Of a stretch of 64,000 nt of DNA, positions 9,397-17,827 are shown piece after piece. The notes beneath the pieces are model-generated. The model had not been told where the DNA came from. It saw only the letters and a list, made by a program, of their open reading frames with translations, and made no database searches. Location: positions 40,154 through 104,153 of the forward strand of contig NZ_BMYJ01000012.1 in assembly GCF_014652215.1 (NCBI RefSeq), in the 5' to 3' direction. Position numbers and translations under genes: made by a program. The stretch comes from Neogemmobacter tilapiae. Its GTDB lineage: Bacteria > Pseudomonadota > Alphaproteobacteria > Rhodobacterales > Rhodobacteraceae. The first letter of the stretch is position 1. Each line of letters begins with the position of its first letter.

Positions 9397-12087
9397 TCAC
9401 GATGCTGACCCTTTTTGCGCGGCCGTCTGGACCAAGGCGTCCCACAGGGCGCTGGCCAAAGGATCGACCCCCGGCGCATCCGTGCAAAGCCGGAAAGTTG
9501 AAGCGACCAGAAGCCCTTTGCCGACACGGCGTTCCGCGATCAGCGCCGCCGGTTTCTGCACCCAGCCGACGACCACGCCGGAATGCACGGCCCCGGCATA
9601 TTCATGGGTGCGGAAGCCCGTCATCACATGATGCGGGATGATCCGGTCATAAGACAGGTCAACCAGCGGCCCGCCGGGCAGGGCGGCAAAGGCCCCCTTG
9701 CGGCGAATCCAGCTAAAGCCCGCGATCCAGTCGCCGCGCCACATCGTGCCGTGCCGGGCGATCAGGTTGATGTTGGGCAGGGCGCTTTCCGACGAACGCG
9801 GAATGCCCGGCACATCATCCAGCACCGGCATGTAGGGCTGTTCGCGATCCTGCCCGTCCACCCGCAGATTGCCATTTGTTTTCAAGGTTCCATCTGCCAG
9901 AACCAGATAGCGGGCACCCGCCTGGATGCGGCGAATGTCAGCCTCGGCCAGACCATGCACCACGGTCACATCGGCCTTGTCGCGATCCGCCAACACATAA
10001 CCCAAGGCGCGGGCGCGTTCGGCCAAAGTCTTGTCCGGCACATGCAAAGTGATAGAAGGCACGGCCCGGTTCGGGAACAGCGATAGCGTCACCTTGTTGC
10101 GCGCCACCTCGGCCCCATCGACCGTCAAACGCAGTTCGACATCGGCGGTTTGTGCCTTGGACAGAACCGGCACCGGTAGGTCAATACTGCCCGATTCGGC
10201 CATCGACAGTGGTTGGGTCGCGTCGATTGCCACCTGCCCAGAAACCCCGCCCGCCATCGCATAGTGCAGCACCGCAGCACCCAGTGCCTTGCCGCCCGTC
10301 GCAATGCCTGGTGCAAGGCGCAGTGTTTCGCCCGCTTTCGCGCTATAGCGATCCAGCCGGGGCGCGATCACCACATCGGCGTTGATCCGGCCAAAGACAT
10401 CGTGGAAGACCCGCGGATTGCGATTCATATCCAAAAGGCCGTTAGACTCCCAATGCACATCGGTAAATTCGGTGATGACATAGCCCTGGATGCTGGGATG
10501 GGCGCGCATCACCTCGATCTGATATTTCAGATTGTCGAACTGATACCACTGCACTGCCCGAATAAAGGCATCGAATCCGCCAAACACTGTATCCAGCCCC
10601 AGACTGGCAAAGCGGAATTGCACCCCATGCGGATAGGCGGCCCCATCGCCCCAAGTGCCGCCCGTCTCCATCCACCAAGGCTCGGCGCCGTTGATCGTCA
10701 CCTCATCCGGGTTCGGCAAACCCCACACGCCGAATTCCGACACGATCAACGGTTCATCCCCCCGCCGCTCGCCATCACCGAAGGGGGTATAGGTCCAATC
10801 CGCGCCGCCGGCGAACTCTGCCGTCAGCTTGTCCCATTCGGCACGCCGTTCGGGGACAGAGCGGTAATAATGGTAATCGTTCAGATCGGTTTTCACATGG
10901 AAATTCGGGATACAGGCCGAATTGTCGACCACCAGACGGGTTGGGTCCGCCGCTTTCAGCCAGTCATATTCGGCTTTCAGCCAGGCGCGGTGCGCTGCAT
11001 CGTCCACCGTCCGCGTGCCCCAGTCTTCGTTGATCAGGGTCCAGATGACGATGGAGGGATGGTTGCCATCGCGGCGCAGGATGCCCTGCATGGTTTCGCG
11101 CATTCGGCGGATGGAGCCTTCGGTCAGGCTGGCGACGTTGGGAATTTCGGTCCAGATCAGCATGCCCAGCCGATCTGCCACCTCATAATAGCGCGGGTCG
11201 GGCACCTTGATGTGGCAGCGCAGCATGTTCAGGCCCAGTTCTTTGGCCTTGCGAAGCTGATCTTCTAGCAGGGCGAGGCTGGGCGGCGTGCAGATGCCGA
11301 CGGGGTAATAATCTTGGTCAAGGGCCGCGCGCATATACCAAGGCTGGCCGTTCAGGAACATCTGGCCATTGGCCGTGGTCAAGCTGCGGAAGCCGAATGT
11401 GTGGGTGGTGACATCATCCCCCACCGTGACGCGGGCGGTGTAAAGCGCGGGGGCGTCGGGCGACCAGGGCTGAATATTGGCGATGGTGGACGAGGTTCCT
11501 TGACCGACCACTTTCCCTGCTGGATCAAGGATTTCGACCATGGCGGTGCCGCCGGTCAGTTCCAGCGCCACATCGACGCGGCCCGTTGCCAGATCGGCGT
11601 GGATGGCACAGTGCGTCAGGTGATGGGCGGGACGCAGTTCCAGCGTGACCGACTGCCAGATGCCGCCGGTGGGCCCATACCAGCTTTGCTTGCCATGCGG
11701 GATTTCCGCGAAAGGCGCGCCTTCCCAAGTGTCCGGGTTGCCGTCGGGCAGCAGGCAATCCACCTCAACCACGTTGTCGGCTTTCAGCAGATCGGCGGGG
11801 ATCGTCACCTCGAACGGCAGCCAATGGCCTTCGTGCCGCGCCAGTTCCTGCCCGTTCACCCGCACTGTCGCAAAGTAACCTACCGCGCCAAAGCACAACA
11901 CCGCGACACGGCCTTGCAGCGCCGGGGCGCTGAACGACCGGCGATAGGACGCCCGGCCCGAGGTTTGGCGCAGATCGGCAAAGGCCGCTTGCCAAGGCAT
12001 GGGCACCGGGGCCTGACGCCAATCGGCATCGCTTTCATGCCGAAAGTCCCAAGTGCCATCCAGGGACTGGCTTTGCCGCGCGACCAT
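9397..12087 (-). CDS. Glycoside hydrolase family 2 protein (beta-glycosidase)
   Basis: Large hydrolase of 896 residues with no obvious signal peptide, so probably cytoplasmic and acting on imported oligosaccharides. Domain order: sugar-binding jelly roll (about 5-165, with SLDGTWDFRHE), immunoglobulin-like sandwich (about 170-265), and TIM barrel (about 270-560). The acid/base Glu is in TLINEDWG near residue 350 and the nucleophile Glu in VSEFGVWG near residue 451. A C-terminal extension of about 300 residues follows. Family GH2 contains beta-galactosidases, beta-glucuronidases, beta-mannosidases and alpha-L-arabinopyranosidases, so the exact activity is open. It is divergent from a LacI gene and upstream of the sugar importer on the same strand. 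Confidence 0.88.
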   Translation of the reverse strand: MVARQSQSLDGTWDFRHESDADWRQAPVPMPWQAAFADLRQTSGRASYRRSFSAPALQGRVAVLCFGAVGYFATVRVNGQELARHEGHWLPFEVTIPADLLKADNVVEVDCLLPDGNPDTWEGAPFAEIPHGKQSWYGPTGGIWQSVTLELRPAHHLTHCAIHADLATGRVDVALELTGGTAMVEILDPAGKVVGQGTSSTIANIQPWSPDAPALYTARVTVGDDVTTHTFGFRSLTTANGQMFLNGQPWYMRAALDQDYYPVGICTPPSLALLEDQLRKAKELGLNMLRCHIKVPDPRYYEVADRLGMLIWTEIPNVASLTEGSIRRMRETMQGILRRDGNHPSIVIWTLINEDWGTRTVDDAAHRAWLKAEYDWLKAADPTRLVVDNSACIPNFHVKTDLNDYHYYRSVPERRAEWDKLTAEFAGGADWTYTPFGDGERRGDEPLIVSEFGVWGLPNPDEVTINGAEPWWMETGGTWGDGAAYPHGVQFRFASLGLDTVFGGFDAFIRAVQWYQFDNLKYQIEVMRAHPSIQGYVITEFTDVHWESNGLLDMNRNPRVFHDVFGRINADVVIAPRLDRYSAKAGETLRLAPGIATGGKALGAAVLHYAMAGGVSGQVAIDATQPLSMAESGSIDLPVPVLSKAQTADVELRLTVDGAEVARNKVTLSLFPNRAVPSITLHVPDKTLAERARALGYVLADRDKADVTVVHGLAEADIRRIQAGARYLVLADGTLKTNGNLRVDGQDREQPYMPVLDDVPGIPRSSESALPNINLIARHGTMWRGDWIAGFSWIRRKGAFAALPGGPLVDLSYDRIIPHHVMTGFRTHEYAGAVHSGVVVGWVQKPAALIAERRVGKGLLVASTFRLCTDAPGVDPLASALWDALVQTAAQKGSAS

Positions 12088-12103
12088 GCTGATTCTCCGT
12101 GCT

Positions 12104-12116
12104 TATATCAGTTATA
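12104..12116. promoter_or_regulatory. Quasi-palindrome in the GH2/LacI intergenic region
   Basis: TATATCAGTTATA is an imperfect dyad (TATA-N5-TATA) in the only AT-rich stretch between the divergent GH2 gene and the LacI-type gene at 12193. It is a candidate operator or -10 region for one of them. The evidence is symmetry and position only. Confidence 0.25.
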
Positions 12117-12192
12117 TTATTAGCATTGATTTATCATCCTGCCCTTGGCAAGGGCCATTTTCGCCCCTAAACGATGGAAAAGGAGGCGCGGG

Positions 12193-13200
12193 ATGAACGA
12201 GAAACGCGCGACGATGGTCGATATTGCACGGCATGCGGGTGTTTCGCAGGCGACGGTTTCGCTTGTGCTGAATGCGGTTGCGCATGCCCGTGTGTCGGCC
12301 AAGACTCGCGCCAAGGTGCAGGCTTCGGCCGAGGCTTTGGGCTATACCCGCCGGACGCAGGGGCCGCATGGCGCGGTGGTGCCGGTCATCGCCATGTTGA
12401 TCGACGAATTGTCGGCCACGCCCTTTGCCGCCCCCCTGATCGAAGGCGCGCGGGATGAGGCGTCGGCGCAGGGCGCGGTGCTGACGGTGATCTGCACCCG
12501 CGCCGACCCCGAGGCGGAAGAGGCGGCGCTGGACATGCTGGCGCAGGTGCAATTGGCGGGGGTGCTTTACACAACGCTGGTCACGCGGACCGTGGCGATT
12601 GGCCCGCGTTTGGCACAATTGCCGCTGGTTTTGCTGAACTGCCACGATCAGGCGCGGCGCTATCCTTCGGTGCGGCCTGCGGATGTGTCAGGTGCCTTTG
12701 CCGCCACAACCGCCCTGATCCAAGCAGGCCATCGCCGCATCGCGCATCTGGCGGCGGAAGACTGGGGCGAGGCGTCGCGCGACCGCGCCAAGGGCTATCG
12801 TCAGGCCTTGGCCACTGCCGACATTGCGGTTGATCCGACGCTGATTGCCATGCCGGTCTGGACGGTGGACAGCGGGCGCGAGGCGACGGCGCGTCTGCTG
12901 GATCTGCCTGATCCACCGACCGCCTTTTTCTGCTTTAACGACCGCGCGGCGATTGGCTGTTATGAGGCGATTGCCCAAGCCGGGCTGCGCGTGCCCGAGG
13001 ATATCTCCGTCGTCGGTTTCGACAACGAAGACCTTGTCGCCCATCTGGCTCCGCCCCTGACGACTGTGGTTCTGCCGCATGAAGAGATGGGGCGCTGGGC
13101 GGTGCAGATGCTGACCGGGGCCAACCCCGGCGGGCCGCGCCAGATGAAGATGGATTGCCCGGTGGTGTTGCGCGATTCGGTCACAGCGCCCCCCAGATAA
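12193..13200 (+). CDS. LacI-family transcriptional regulator
   Basis: Repressor-type regulator of 335 residues. It has an N-terminal LacI helix-turn-helix (MVDIARHAGVSQATVSLVLN, residues 8-27), a hinge near residue 45-60, and a periplasmic-binding-like sensor domain. The sensor holds the usual ALIQAGHRRIAHL and AFFCFNDRAAIGCYEA blocks. The ATG at 12193 is chosen because AAGGAGG lies 7 bases upstream; an earlier in-frame start at 12145 would precede it without support. Divergent from the GH2 gene, its likely target, and 71 bases upstream of the ArsR-like gene. Confidence 0.88.
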   Translation: MNEKRATMVDIARHAGVSQATVSLVLNAVAHARVSAKTRAKVQASAEALGYTRRTQGPHGAVVPVIAMLIDELSATPFAAPLIEGARDEASAQGAVLTVICTRADPEAEEAALDMLAQVQLAGVLYTTLVTRTVAIGPRLAQLPLVLLNCHDQARRYPSVRPADVSGAFAATTALIQAGHRRIAHLAAEDWGEASRDRAKGYRQALATADIAVDPTLIAMPVWTVDSGREATARLLDLPDPPTAFFCFNDRAAIGCYEAIAQAGLRVPEDISVVGFDNEDLVAHLAPPLTTVVLPHEEMGRWAVQMLTGANPGGPRQMKMDCPVVLRDSVTAPPR

Positions 13201-13271
13201 GGGTGCTTTGATTGACTTGATCGACATTGCTGATACAGATCGTCGATCTATTGAATGCGCAAGGGCAGGGT

Positions 13272-14201
13272 ATGAGCCGCAATTTCCTGATCGTCGACCC
13301 GGAAGAGGGGCAAGATGTTTTAAAGGCCTTTGCTTCCGCCGCGCGGGTCAAAGTCTTGAAACTGCTGCATCTGCAAGGCGCGATGAACGTCAATGAAATC
13401 GCGCAGGCGTTGGAACTGCCGCAATCTTCGGTTTCGGCGAATATCCAGATGCTGGAGGACGCGGGCCTGATCCGCACTGAAACCCAGCGGGCAAAAAAGG
13501 GCAACCAGAAGATCTGCCATTCGCTGTTTGACGAAGTGCTGGTGATGTTCAAGGACGCGCCTGCGCAGACCAATGCGCATCAGATCGAAGTGGCGATGCC
13601 CTTGGGCCTGTATACCAGTTGCGAAACCAGCGCGCCCTGTGGATTGTGTTCGCGCGATGGGATCATTGGCCTGCTGGATGTGCCGGATACTTTCCTTGAT
13701 CCGGGGCGGATGGGGGCGGGTCTGATCTGGTTCACGCGGGGCTATGTGGAATATCAGTTCCCGAACAATATCAAGATGATGGATGGCGTGGTCGAAACAC
13801 TGGAATTTTCGATGGAACTGTCATCCGAGGTGCCGGGAACATCGGCGGATTGGCCCTCGGACATCACCATTTCGGTGAACGGCATTGACATCGGCACTTG
13901 GACCAGCCCCGGCGATTTCGGTGACAAAAGGGGGGTCTATACCCCTGATTGGTGGAAACTGAAGGGCAGTCAGTATGGGATGCTGAAAACCTTTCGGGTG
14001 AACGGCACTGGCACCTTTGTCGACGGGATGAAGATCAGCCCGATCGCCCTGAAAGATCTGGATCTTGAGGCGCATAAGTCGATCCGCCTGCGCATTGCCG
14101 TGCGTGAGGATGCCAAGCGGCCCGGTGGGATCAATATCTTTGGTCGGGGCTTTGGCAATTACGATCAAGACATCCTGATGCGGCTGACCGCGGCAGGTTG
14201 A
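13272..14201 (+). CDS. ArsR-type winged-helix regulator with large C-terminal sensor-like domain
   Basis: 309 residues. Residues about 10-90 are an ArsR-like winged helix (DVLKAFASAARVKVLKLLHL, then ALELPQSSVSANIQMLEDAG). The remaining 210 residues far exceed a classical ArsR protein of about 100. They contain a cysteine cluster (CETSAPCGLC) and a glycine/aromatic-rich beta segment (ITISVNGIDIGTWTSPGDFG, then TPDWWKLKGSQYG) reminiscent of a carbohydrate-binding jelly roll. It sits directly upstream of the GH51 gene, so I infer that it senses arabinose or arabino-oligosaccharides. The start at 13272 follows AGGGCAGGGT; the frame is also open to 13227. Confidence 0.78.
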   Translation: MSRNFLIVDPEEGQDVLKAFASAARVKVLKLLHLQGAMNVNEIAQALELPQSSVSANIQMLEDAGLIRTETQRAKKGNQKICHSLFDEVLVMFKDAPAQTNAHQIEVAMPLGLYTSCETSAPCGLCSRDGIIGLLDVPDTFLDPGRMGAGLIWFTRGYVEYQFPNNIKMMDGVVETLEFSMELSSEVPGTSADWPSDITISVNGIDIGTWTSPGDFGDKRGVYTPDWWKLKGSQYGMLKTFRVNGTGTFVDGMKISPIALKDLDLEAHKSIRLRIAVREDAKRPGGINIFGRGFGNYDQDILMRLTAAG

Positions 14202-14213
14202 TCCGAATCTGCC

Positions 14214-14262
14214 TTGACGTGGCAAACCGAAAAACGGATACATATCGAAATCACCGATATGT
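14214..14262 (+). promoter_or_regulatory. Promoter and palindromic operator of the GH51 gene
   Basis: A -35-like TTGACG (14214-14219) precedes a perfect dyad ACATATCG-N7-CGATATGT (14240-14262) that overlaps the expected -10 and start region, a repressor-like geometry. Half of the dyad matches the motif upstream of the CUT1 sugar operon (9371-9395). The gene starts at 14307. Confidence 0.55.
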
Positions 14263-14306
14263 AGGCCGCCGGGAGGGCTGCCTGCCGCGCCGTGGGAGGA
14301 GCGATC

Positions 14307-15821
14307 ATGAAGGCCAGCGTCACCGCACATAAAGATTTCACCATCGCCAAGATTGACGACCGCATCTATGCGTCGTTCTTGGAGCATCTGGGCCGGGCGA
14401 TCTATACCGGCATCTATGAACCGGACCATCCGACCGCCGACAAGAACGGCATGCGGCAGGATGTGATTGACATCGTCAAGGAACTGAACACGCCCTATGT
14501 CCGCTATCCCGGTGGCAACTTTGTTTCGGCTTACAACTGGGAAGACGGCGTCGGCCCGCGCGAAGACCGTCCGACCCGGCTGGATTTGGCTTGGCACACA
14601 TCGGACAGCAACGCTGTTGGCGTGCATGAATTCTCTGATTGGTGCGATGCCGTGGGCACCAAGATGATGCTGGCGGTGAACCTTGGGTCGCGCGGGTTGG
14701 ATGATGCGCGCAACTTTCTGGAATATGTGAACGGGCCGGTGGGCAGCGCCTGGGGCGATCTGCGCAAGAAAAACGGCCGGGCCGAGCCTTTCAACGTCGA
14801 TCTTTGGTGCCTTGGCAATGAAATGGACGGGCCTTGGCAGGTTGGCCACAAGACGGCGGATGAATATGGCCGCTTGGCGAACGAAGTCGCCAAAACCATG
14901 CGCGCCTTTGACAAGAACCTGCAACTGGTGGTTTGCGGTTCATCGAATGCCGATATGAAAACCTATCCCGAATGGGAAAGGATCGTGTTGGAACACACCT
15001 ATGAATCGGTCGATTACATCAGCCTGCATATGTATTTTGCCAACCATGCCCATCACACCGGCAACTATCTGGCGCTGAACGAAAAGCTGGATCGCTATAT
15101 CACTACGGTCGAATCGACGATCAATCTGGTCAAGGCGAACAAGCGGTCCAAGCACAACGTCTATATCAGCTTTGACGAATGGAACGTCTGGTATCACTCG
15201 CGCGAGCAGGACAAGAAAATTCTGGAAGGCAATGCCGGTTGGCCGCATGCGCCGCGCCTGCTTGAGGACATCTATAACTTTGAAGATGTGCTTCAGGTCG
15301 GCCTGATCCTGAACACCTTCATCCGCAAATCGAATGTTGTGAAAATCGCCTGTATCGCCCAATTGGTGAACGTGATTGCGCCGATCATGACCGATCCGAT
15401 GGGCAAAGCCTGGCGGCAGACGATTTTCTATCCCTACTATTTCGCCTCGGCCTTTGGGCGCGGCACGGCGCTGCAACTGGCGGTGAACTGCCCCGGTTAC
15501 GATGCCGAAGTGGCGGACAATGTGCCCTTTGTCGATGTGTCGGGCGTTCATGATGAGGCGGCGGGGACGCTGACCTTCTTTGCGGTGAACCGGCACGAAT
15601 CGGAAAGCATTGAGACGGAAATCAGCCTGCAAGGCTTTGGTGCGGGTTCGGTGATCGACCATCAAGTGATGACGCACAAAGACCTGCGAGCGGTGAACAC
15701 GGCGGAAAACATGATGAATGTGGCCCCGTCGAAAGGCACCGGGGCGGCTTTGAAGGATGGCACGCTGACAGTCAAACTGCCGCCGCTGTCTTATCAGATG
15801 ATCCGGGTGAAGCTGGCGTAA
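14307..15821 (+). CDS. abfA: Alpha-L-arabinofuranosidase, GH51
   Basis: Removes alpha-L-arabinofuranosyl residues from arabinan- or arabinoxylan-derived oligosaccharides. It has 504 residues, normal for intracellular GH51, with no signal peptide. The TIM barrel carries the acid/base Glu172 in WCLGNEMDGPWQ and the nucleophile Glu291 in YISFDEWNVWYH. YVRYPGGNFVS and EHLGRAIYTGIYEPDH are classic GH51 sequences. A C-terminal beta-sandwich (about 380-504) closes the protein. The start at 14307 is supported by GGGAGGAGCG upstream; an in-frame ATG at 14292 lacks a site. A hairpin terminator separates it from the next gene. Confidence 0.95.
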   Translation: MKASVTAHKDFTIAKIDDRIYASFLEHLGRAIYTGIYEPDHPTADKNGMRQDVIDIVKELNTPYVRYPGGNFVSAYNWEDGVGPREDRPTRLDLAWHTSDSNAVGVHEFSDWCDAVGTKMMLAVNLGSRGLDDARNFLEYVNGPVGSAWGDLRKKNGRAEPFNVDLWCLGNEMDGPWQVGHKTADEYGRLANEVAKTMRAFDKNLQLVVCGSSNADMKTYPEWERIVLEHTYESVDYISLHMYFANHAHHTGNYLALNEKLDRYITTVESTINLVKANKRSKHNVYISFDEWNVWYHSREQDKKILEGNAGWPHAPRLLEDIYNFEDVLQVGLILNTFIRKSNVVKIACIAQLVNVIAPIMTDPMGKAWRQTIFYPYYFASAFGRGTALQLAVNCPGYDAEVADNVPFVDVSGVHDEAAGTLTFFAVNRHESESIETEISLQGFGAGSVIDHQVMTHKDLRAVNTAENMMNVAPSKGTGAALKDGTLTVKLPPLSYQMIRVKLA

Positions 15822-15843
15822 GCCTTGGAAGGCTGTAGAATTG

Positions 15844-15876
15844 GGCTGGCGCGGTTTCAGACCGCGTCAGCCTTTT
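15844..15876 (+). terminator. Rho-independent terminator after abfA
   Basis: A 12-bp stem (15844-15855 with 15861-15872, one G-T pair) surrounds loop TTCAG and is followed by TTTTC. The next gene starts only 18 bases later, so expression of the isomerase may rely on partial read-through. Confidence 0.75.
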
Positions 15877-15893
15877 CATTCTAGGGGATAAAC

Positions 15894-16670
15894 ATGGGTT
15901 TTCCGCTGTCCGTCTGCGCCGAAATGCTTTGGCTGGATCGCCCTATTGAGTGGCGCGTGTCACGCCTGCACGAGATGGGCTTTGGCATCGGTCTGTGGAA
16001 CTGGCTTGACCATGATCTGGCGAAACTGGCCGCCACGGGTGCGCGGTTTTCCATCATGAATGGTTTTCTGCGCGGTGGGCTGACGGATGCTGAAAGCGCC
16101 AAGGCCATGCTGGAGAGTGTGGCCGAAACGGCCCTGGTGGGGCGGCAGCTTGGCGTGGAACGGTTGAACCTTTTGGGACAGGCTTTGGGGGCGGGTGGTC
16201 GCCCTGTGCTGGCCGTTCCCGTGGCAACGGGGGCGATGTGGCTGACCGCGCGGGATACGCTGTGCCGTATGGCGGATCTGGCCGACCGTCTGGACGTGAC
16301 CTTTACTTTGGAAAACCTGAATACGCTTGTCGATCATCCCGGTGCGCCTTTTGCGCAGGCCGAAGACACTTTGGCGCTGGTGTCAGCAGTCAATCACCCG
16401 CGGCTACAGATGAATCTGGACCTGTATCATGTGCAAATCGGCGAGGGGAATCTGATCGAGCTTTGCCAGCGCTGCCTGCCTTGGATCGGCGAGATTCAGG
16501 TGGCGGATGTGCCGGGGCGGTTTGAGCCTGGCACAGGCGAGGTGAACTGGCCGAATGTGGCCCGCGCCCTGGATCGGATGGGTTATGCCGGGCCGATCAC
16601 AATGGAGGCGAAGGCGCAGGGCGATGTCGAGGCCGCCTTAGCTGCCTTTCGCAAAGCCTTTACGATTTAA
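15894..16670 (+). CDS. hyi: Hydroxypyruvate isomerase-like sugar isomerase (TIM barrel)
   Basis: 258 residues, the same length as E. coli Hyi, which interconverts hydroxypyruvate and tartronate semialdehyde. It belongs to the xylose-isomerase-like TIM-barrel family. Likely metal and catalytic segments are FTLENLNTLVDH, LQMNLDLYHVQIGEGNL, GEIQVADVPGRFEPGTGEVN and GPITMEAKA. The glyoxylate-pathway partners (gcl, glxR) are absent and it follows an arabinofuranosidase, so a role on a pentose-derived ketose is equally possible. Its 3' end overlaps the convergent LacI gene by 33 bases. Confidence 0.8.
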   Translation: MGFPLSVCAEMLWLDRPIEWRVSRLHEMGFGIGLWNWLDHDLAKLAATGARFSIMNGFLRGGLTDAESAKAMLESVAETALVGRQLGVERLNLLGQALGAGGRPVLAVPVATGAMWLTARDTLCRMADLADRLDVTFTLENLNTLVDHPGAPFAQAEDTLALVSAVNHPRLQMNLDLYHVQIGEGNLIELCQRCLPWIGEIQVADVPGRFEPGTGEVNWPNVARALDRMGYAGPITMEAKAQGDVEAALAAFRKAFTI

Positions 16671-17714
16671 GGGCCAAGGTGCAGGCGGGCCAACCGTGCC
16701 TCGAACGATCAGATCAGGCATCAGCAAGGTTTCGGGCTGTTCGGCACCTTCTCCCTCCAGCATCCGCAGCAGCAGGGCCATCGCTTCTTGCCCGATGGCC
16801 GTGCGCGGCTGGCGGATGGTGGTCAGGCCGGGCGACAGGAAATTCGCCTGTGGAATGTCGTCAAAACCTGTCACGGAAAAATCCTTTGGCACGTCATAGC
16901 CGCGTGCCGTCAGCCCCATCATAACCCCCGCTGCCGTCTGGTCATTGACGCAAAGAAAGGCCGTGGGCAGATCGTCACGCAGGAACAGGCGTTCGATGGC
17001 CGCGCGTCCGCCCTCTAACGTGCCGTCGCTGTCCAGCACCATCTGGCTGTCGCGCAGGCCCGCGGCCGCGACACCCTCGTCAAAGCCGATGCGGCGGCGG
17101 TGATGCGCCAACCGGGCGCGGCTGTCCCCGATAAAGGCGATTCGGCGGTGGCCATGCGCCAGCAGCAGTTCCAGCAATTTGCGCGCGCCCAGCCGGTCAT
17201 CGACGCCGACAAAAGGAATCGACCCATGCGCCATCGGCTCCACCACCGCGACACTGGGGGGCAGGCGCGGGGCGGGTTGGTTCGGGTCAGAGGGCACATA
17301 GCCAGTGAACAGGATCATCCCCGCCGCCTGATGCGCATTCATGAATTTCAAATATTCGATGCCCCGCAGCGGGTCGCCCTGGGTATGGCCGATCAAAAGG
17401 CCCAGCCCGTTCGCCCGCGCTTCTTTTTCCAGCCCGATCAGGATCGGTGAAAAGTTCGGGTCCGAGATATCGGGCGCAATCGCCAGAATCATGTTGGACC
17501 GCCCCAGCCGCAGACTGCGCGCCATCGCATTGGCGGAATAGCCCGTGACGGCAATGGCATGGTCGATCTTTTGCCGCGTCGAGGCAGCGACCTTTTCCGG
17601 CATATGGATCGCGCGCGAGACGGTGGCAATCGACACCTCGGCCAGCCGGGCGACATCTTCGATGGTGGCGGGCGTGGTTTTCAACGGCAGATCCAATGTT
17701 TTGATATTGCCCAT
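16638..17714 (-). CDS. LacI-family transcriptional regulator of the RbsACB-type operon
   Basis: 358 residues. The helix-turn-helix (TIEDVARLAEVSIATVSRAI) begins near residue 16 after a short basic leader, followed by the sugar-sensing domain (GLLIGHTQGDP, VGVDDRLGARKLLELLLAHG and AFLCVNDQTAAGVMMGL). Divergent from the sugar ABC operon at 17828. The perfect LacI-type palindrome at 17775-17794 lies between them, so it most likely represses that operon and perhaps itself. Its last 33 bases overlap the end of the isomerase gene on the opposite strand. Confidence 0.9.
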   Translation of the reverse strand: MGNIKTLDLPLKTTPATIEDVARLAEVSIATVSRAIHMPEKVAASTRQKIDHAIAVTGYSANAMARSLRLGRSNMILAIAPDISDPNFSPILIGLEKEARANGLGLLIGHTQGDPLRGIEYLKFMNAHQAAGMILFTGYVPSDPNQPAPRLPPSVAVVEPMAHGSIPFVGVDDRLGARKLLELLLAHGHRRIAFIGDSRARLAHHRRRIGFDEGVAAAGLRDSQMVLDSDGTLEGGRAAIERLFLRDDLPTAFLCVNDQTAAGVMMGLTARGYDVPKDFSVTGFDDIPQANFLSPGLTTIRQPRTAIGQEAMALLLRMLEGEGAEQPETLLMPDLIVRGTVGPPAPWPLNRKGFAKGS

Positions 17715-17763
17715 GATATAGCCATATCTGCCCAGATGCCCAGCGTTTTGCGGTGCAACGGCG

Positions 17764-17794
17764 TTGACAGACGTAAATGTAAAGGTTTACATTT
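17764..17794 (+). promoter_or_regulatory. Promoter with overlapping LacI-type operator
   Basis: TTGACA (17764-17769) and TTACAT (17787-17792) are spaced by 17 bases, a good sigma-70 promoter. A perfect inverted repeat AAATGTAAA-GG-TTTACATTT (17775-17794) covers the spacer and the -10 box. Its core resembles the TGTAAACGTTTACA operators of the LacI/PurR family. The geometry predicts repression of the operon starting at 17828 by the divergent LacI protein. Confidence 0.8.
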
Positions 17795-17827
17795 GCCCAG
17801 CGTTGAGGAGCGCAAGGGGAGAGAGGA

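Noticed and set aside
12145..12192. N-terminal extension of the LacI-type regulator
   Set aside because: The Shine-Dalgarno sequence AAGGAGG at 12179-12185 points to the ATG at 12193, and LacI proteins begin close to the helix-turn-helix.
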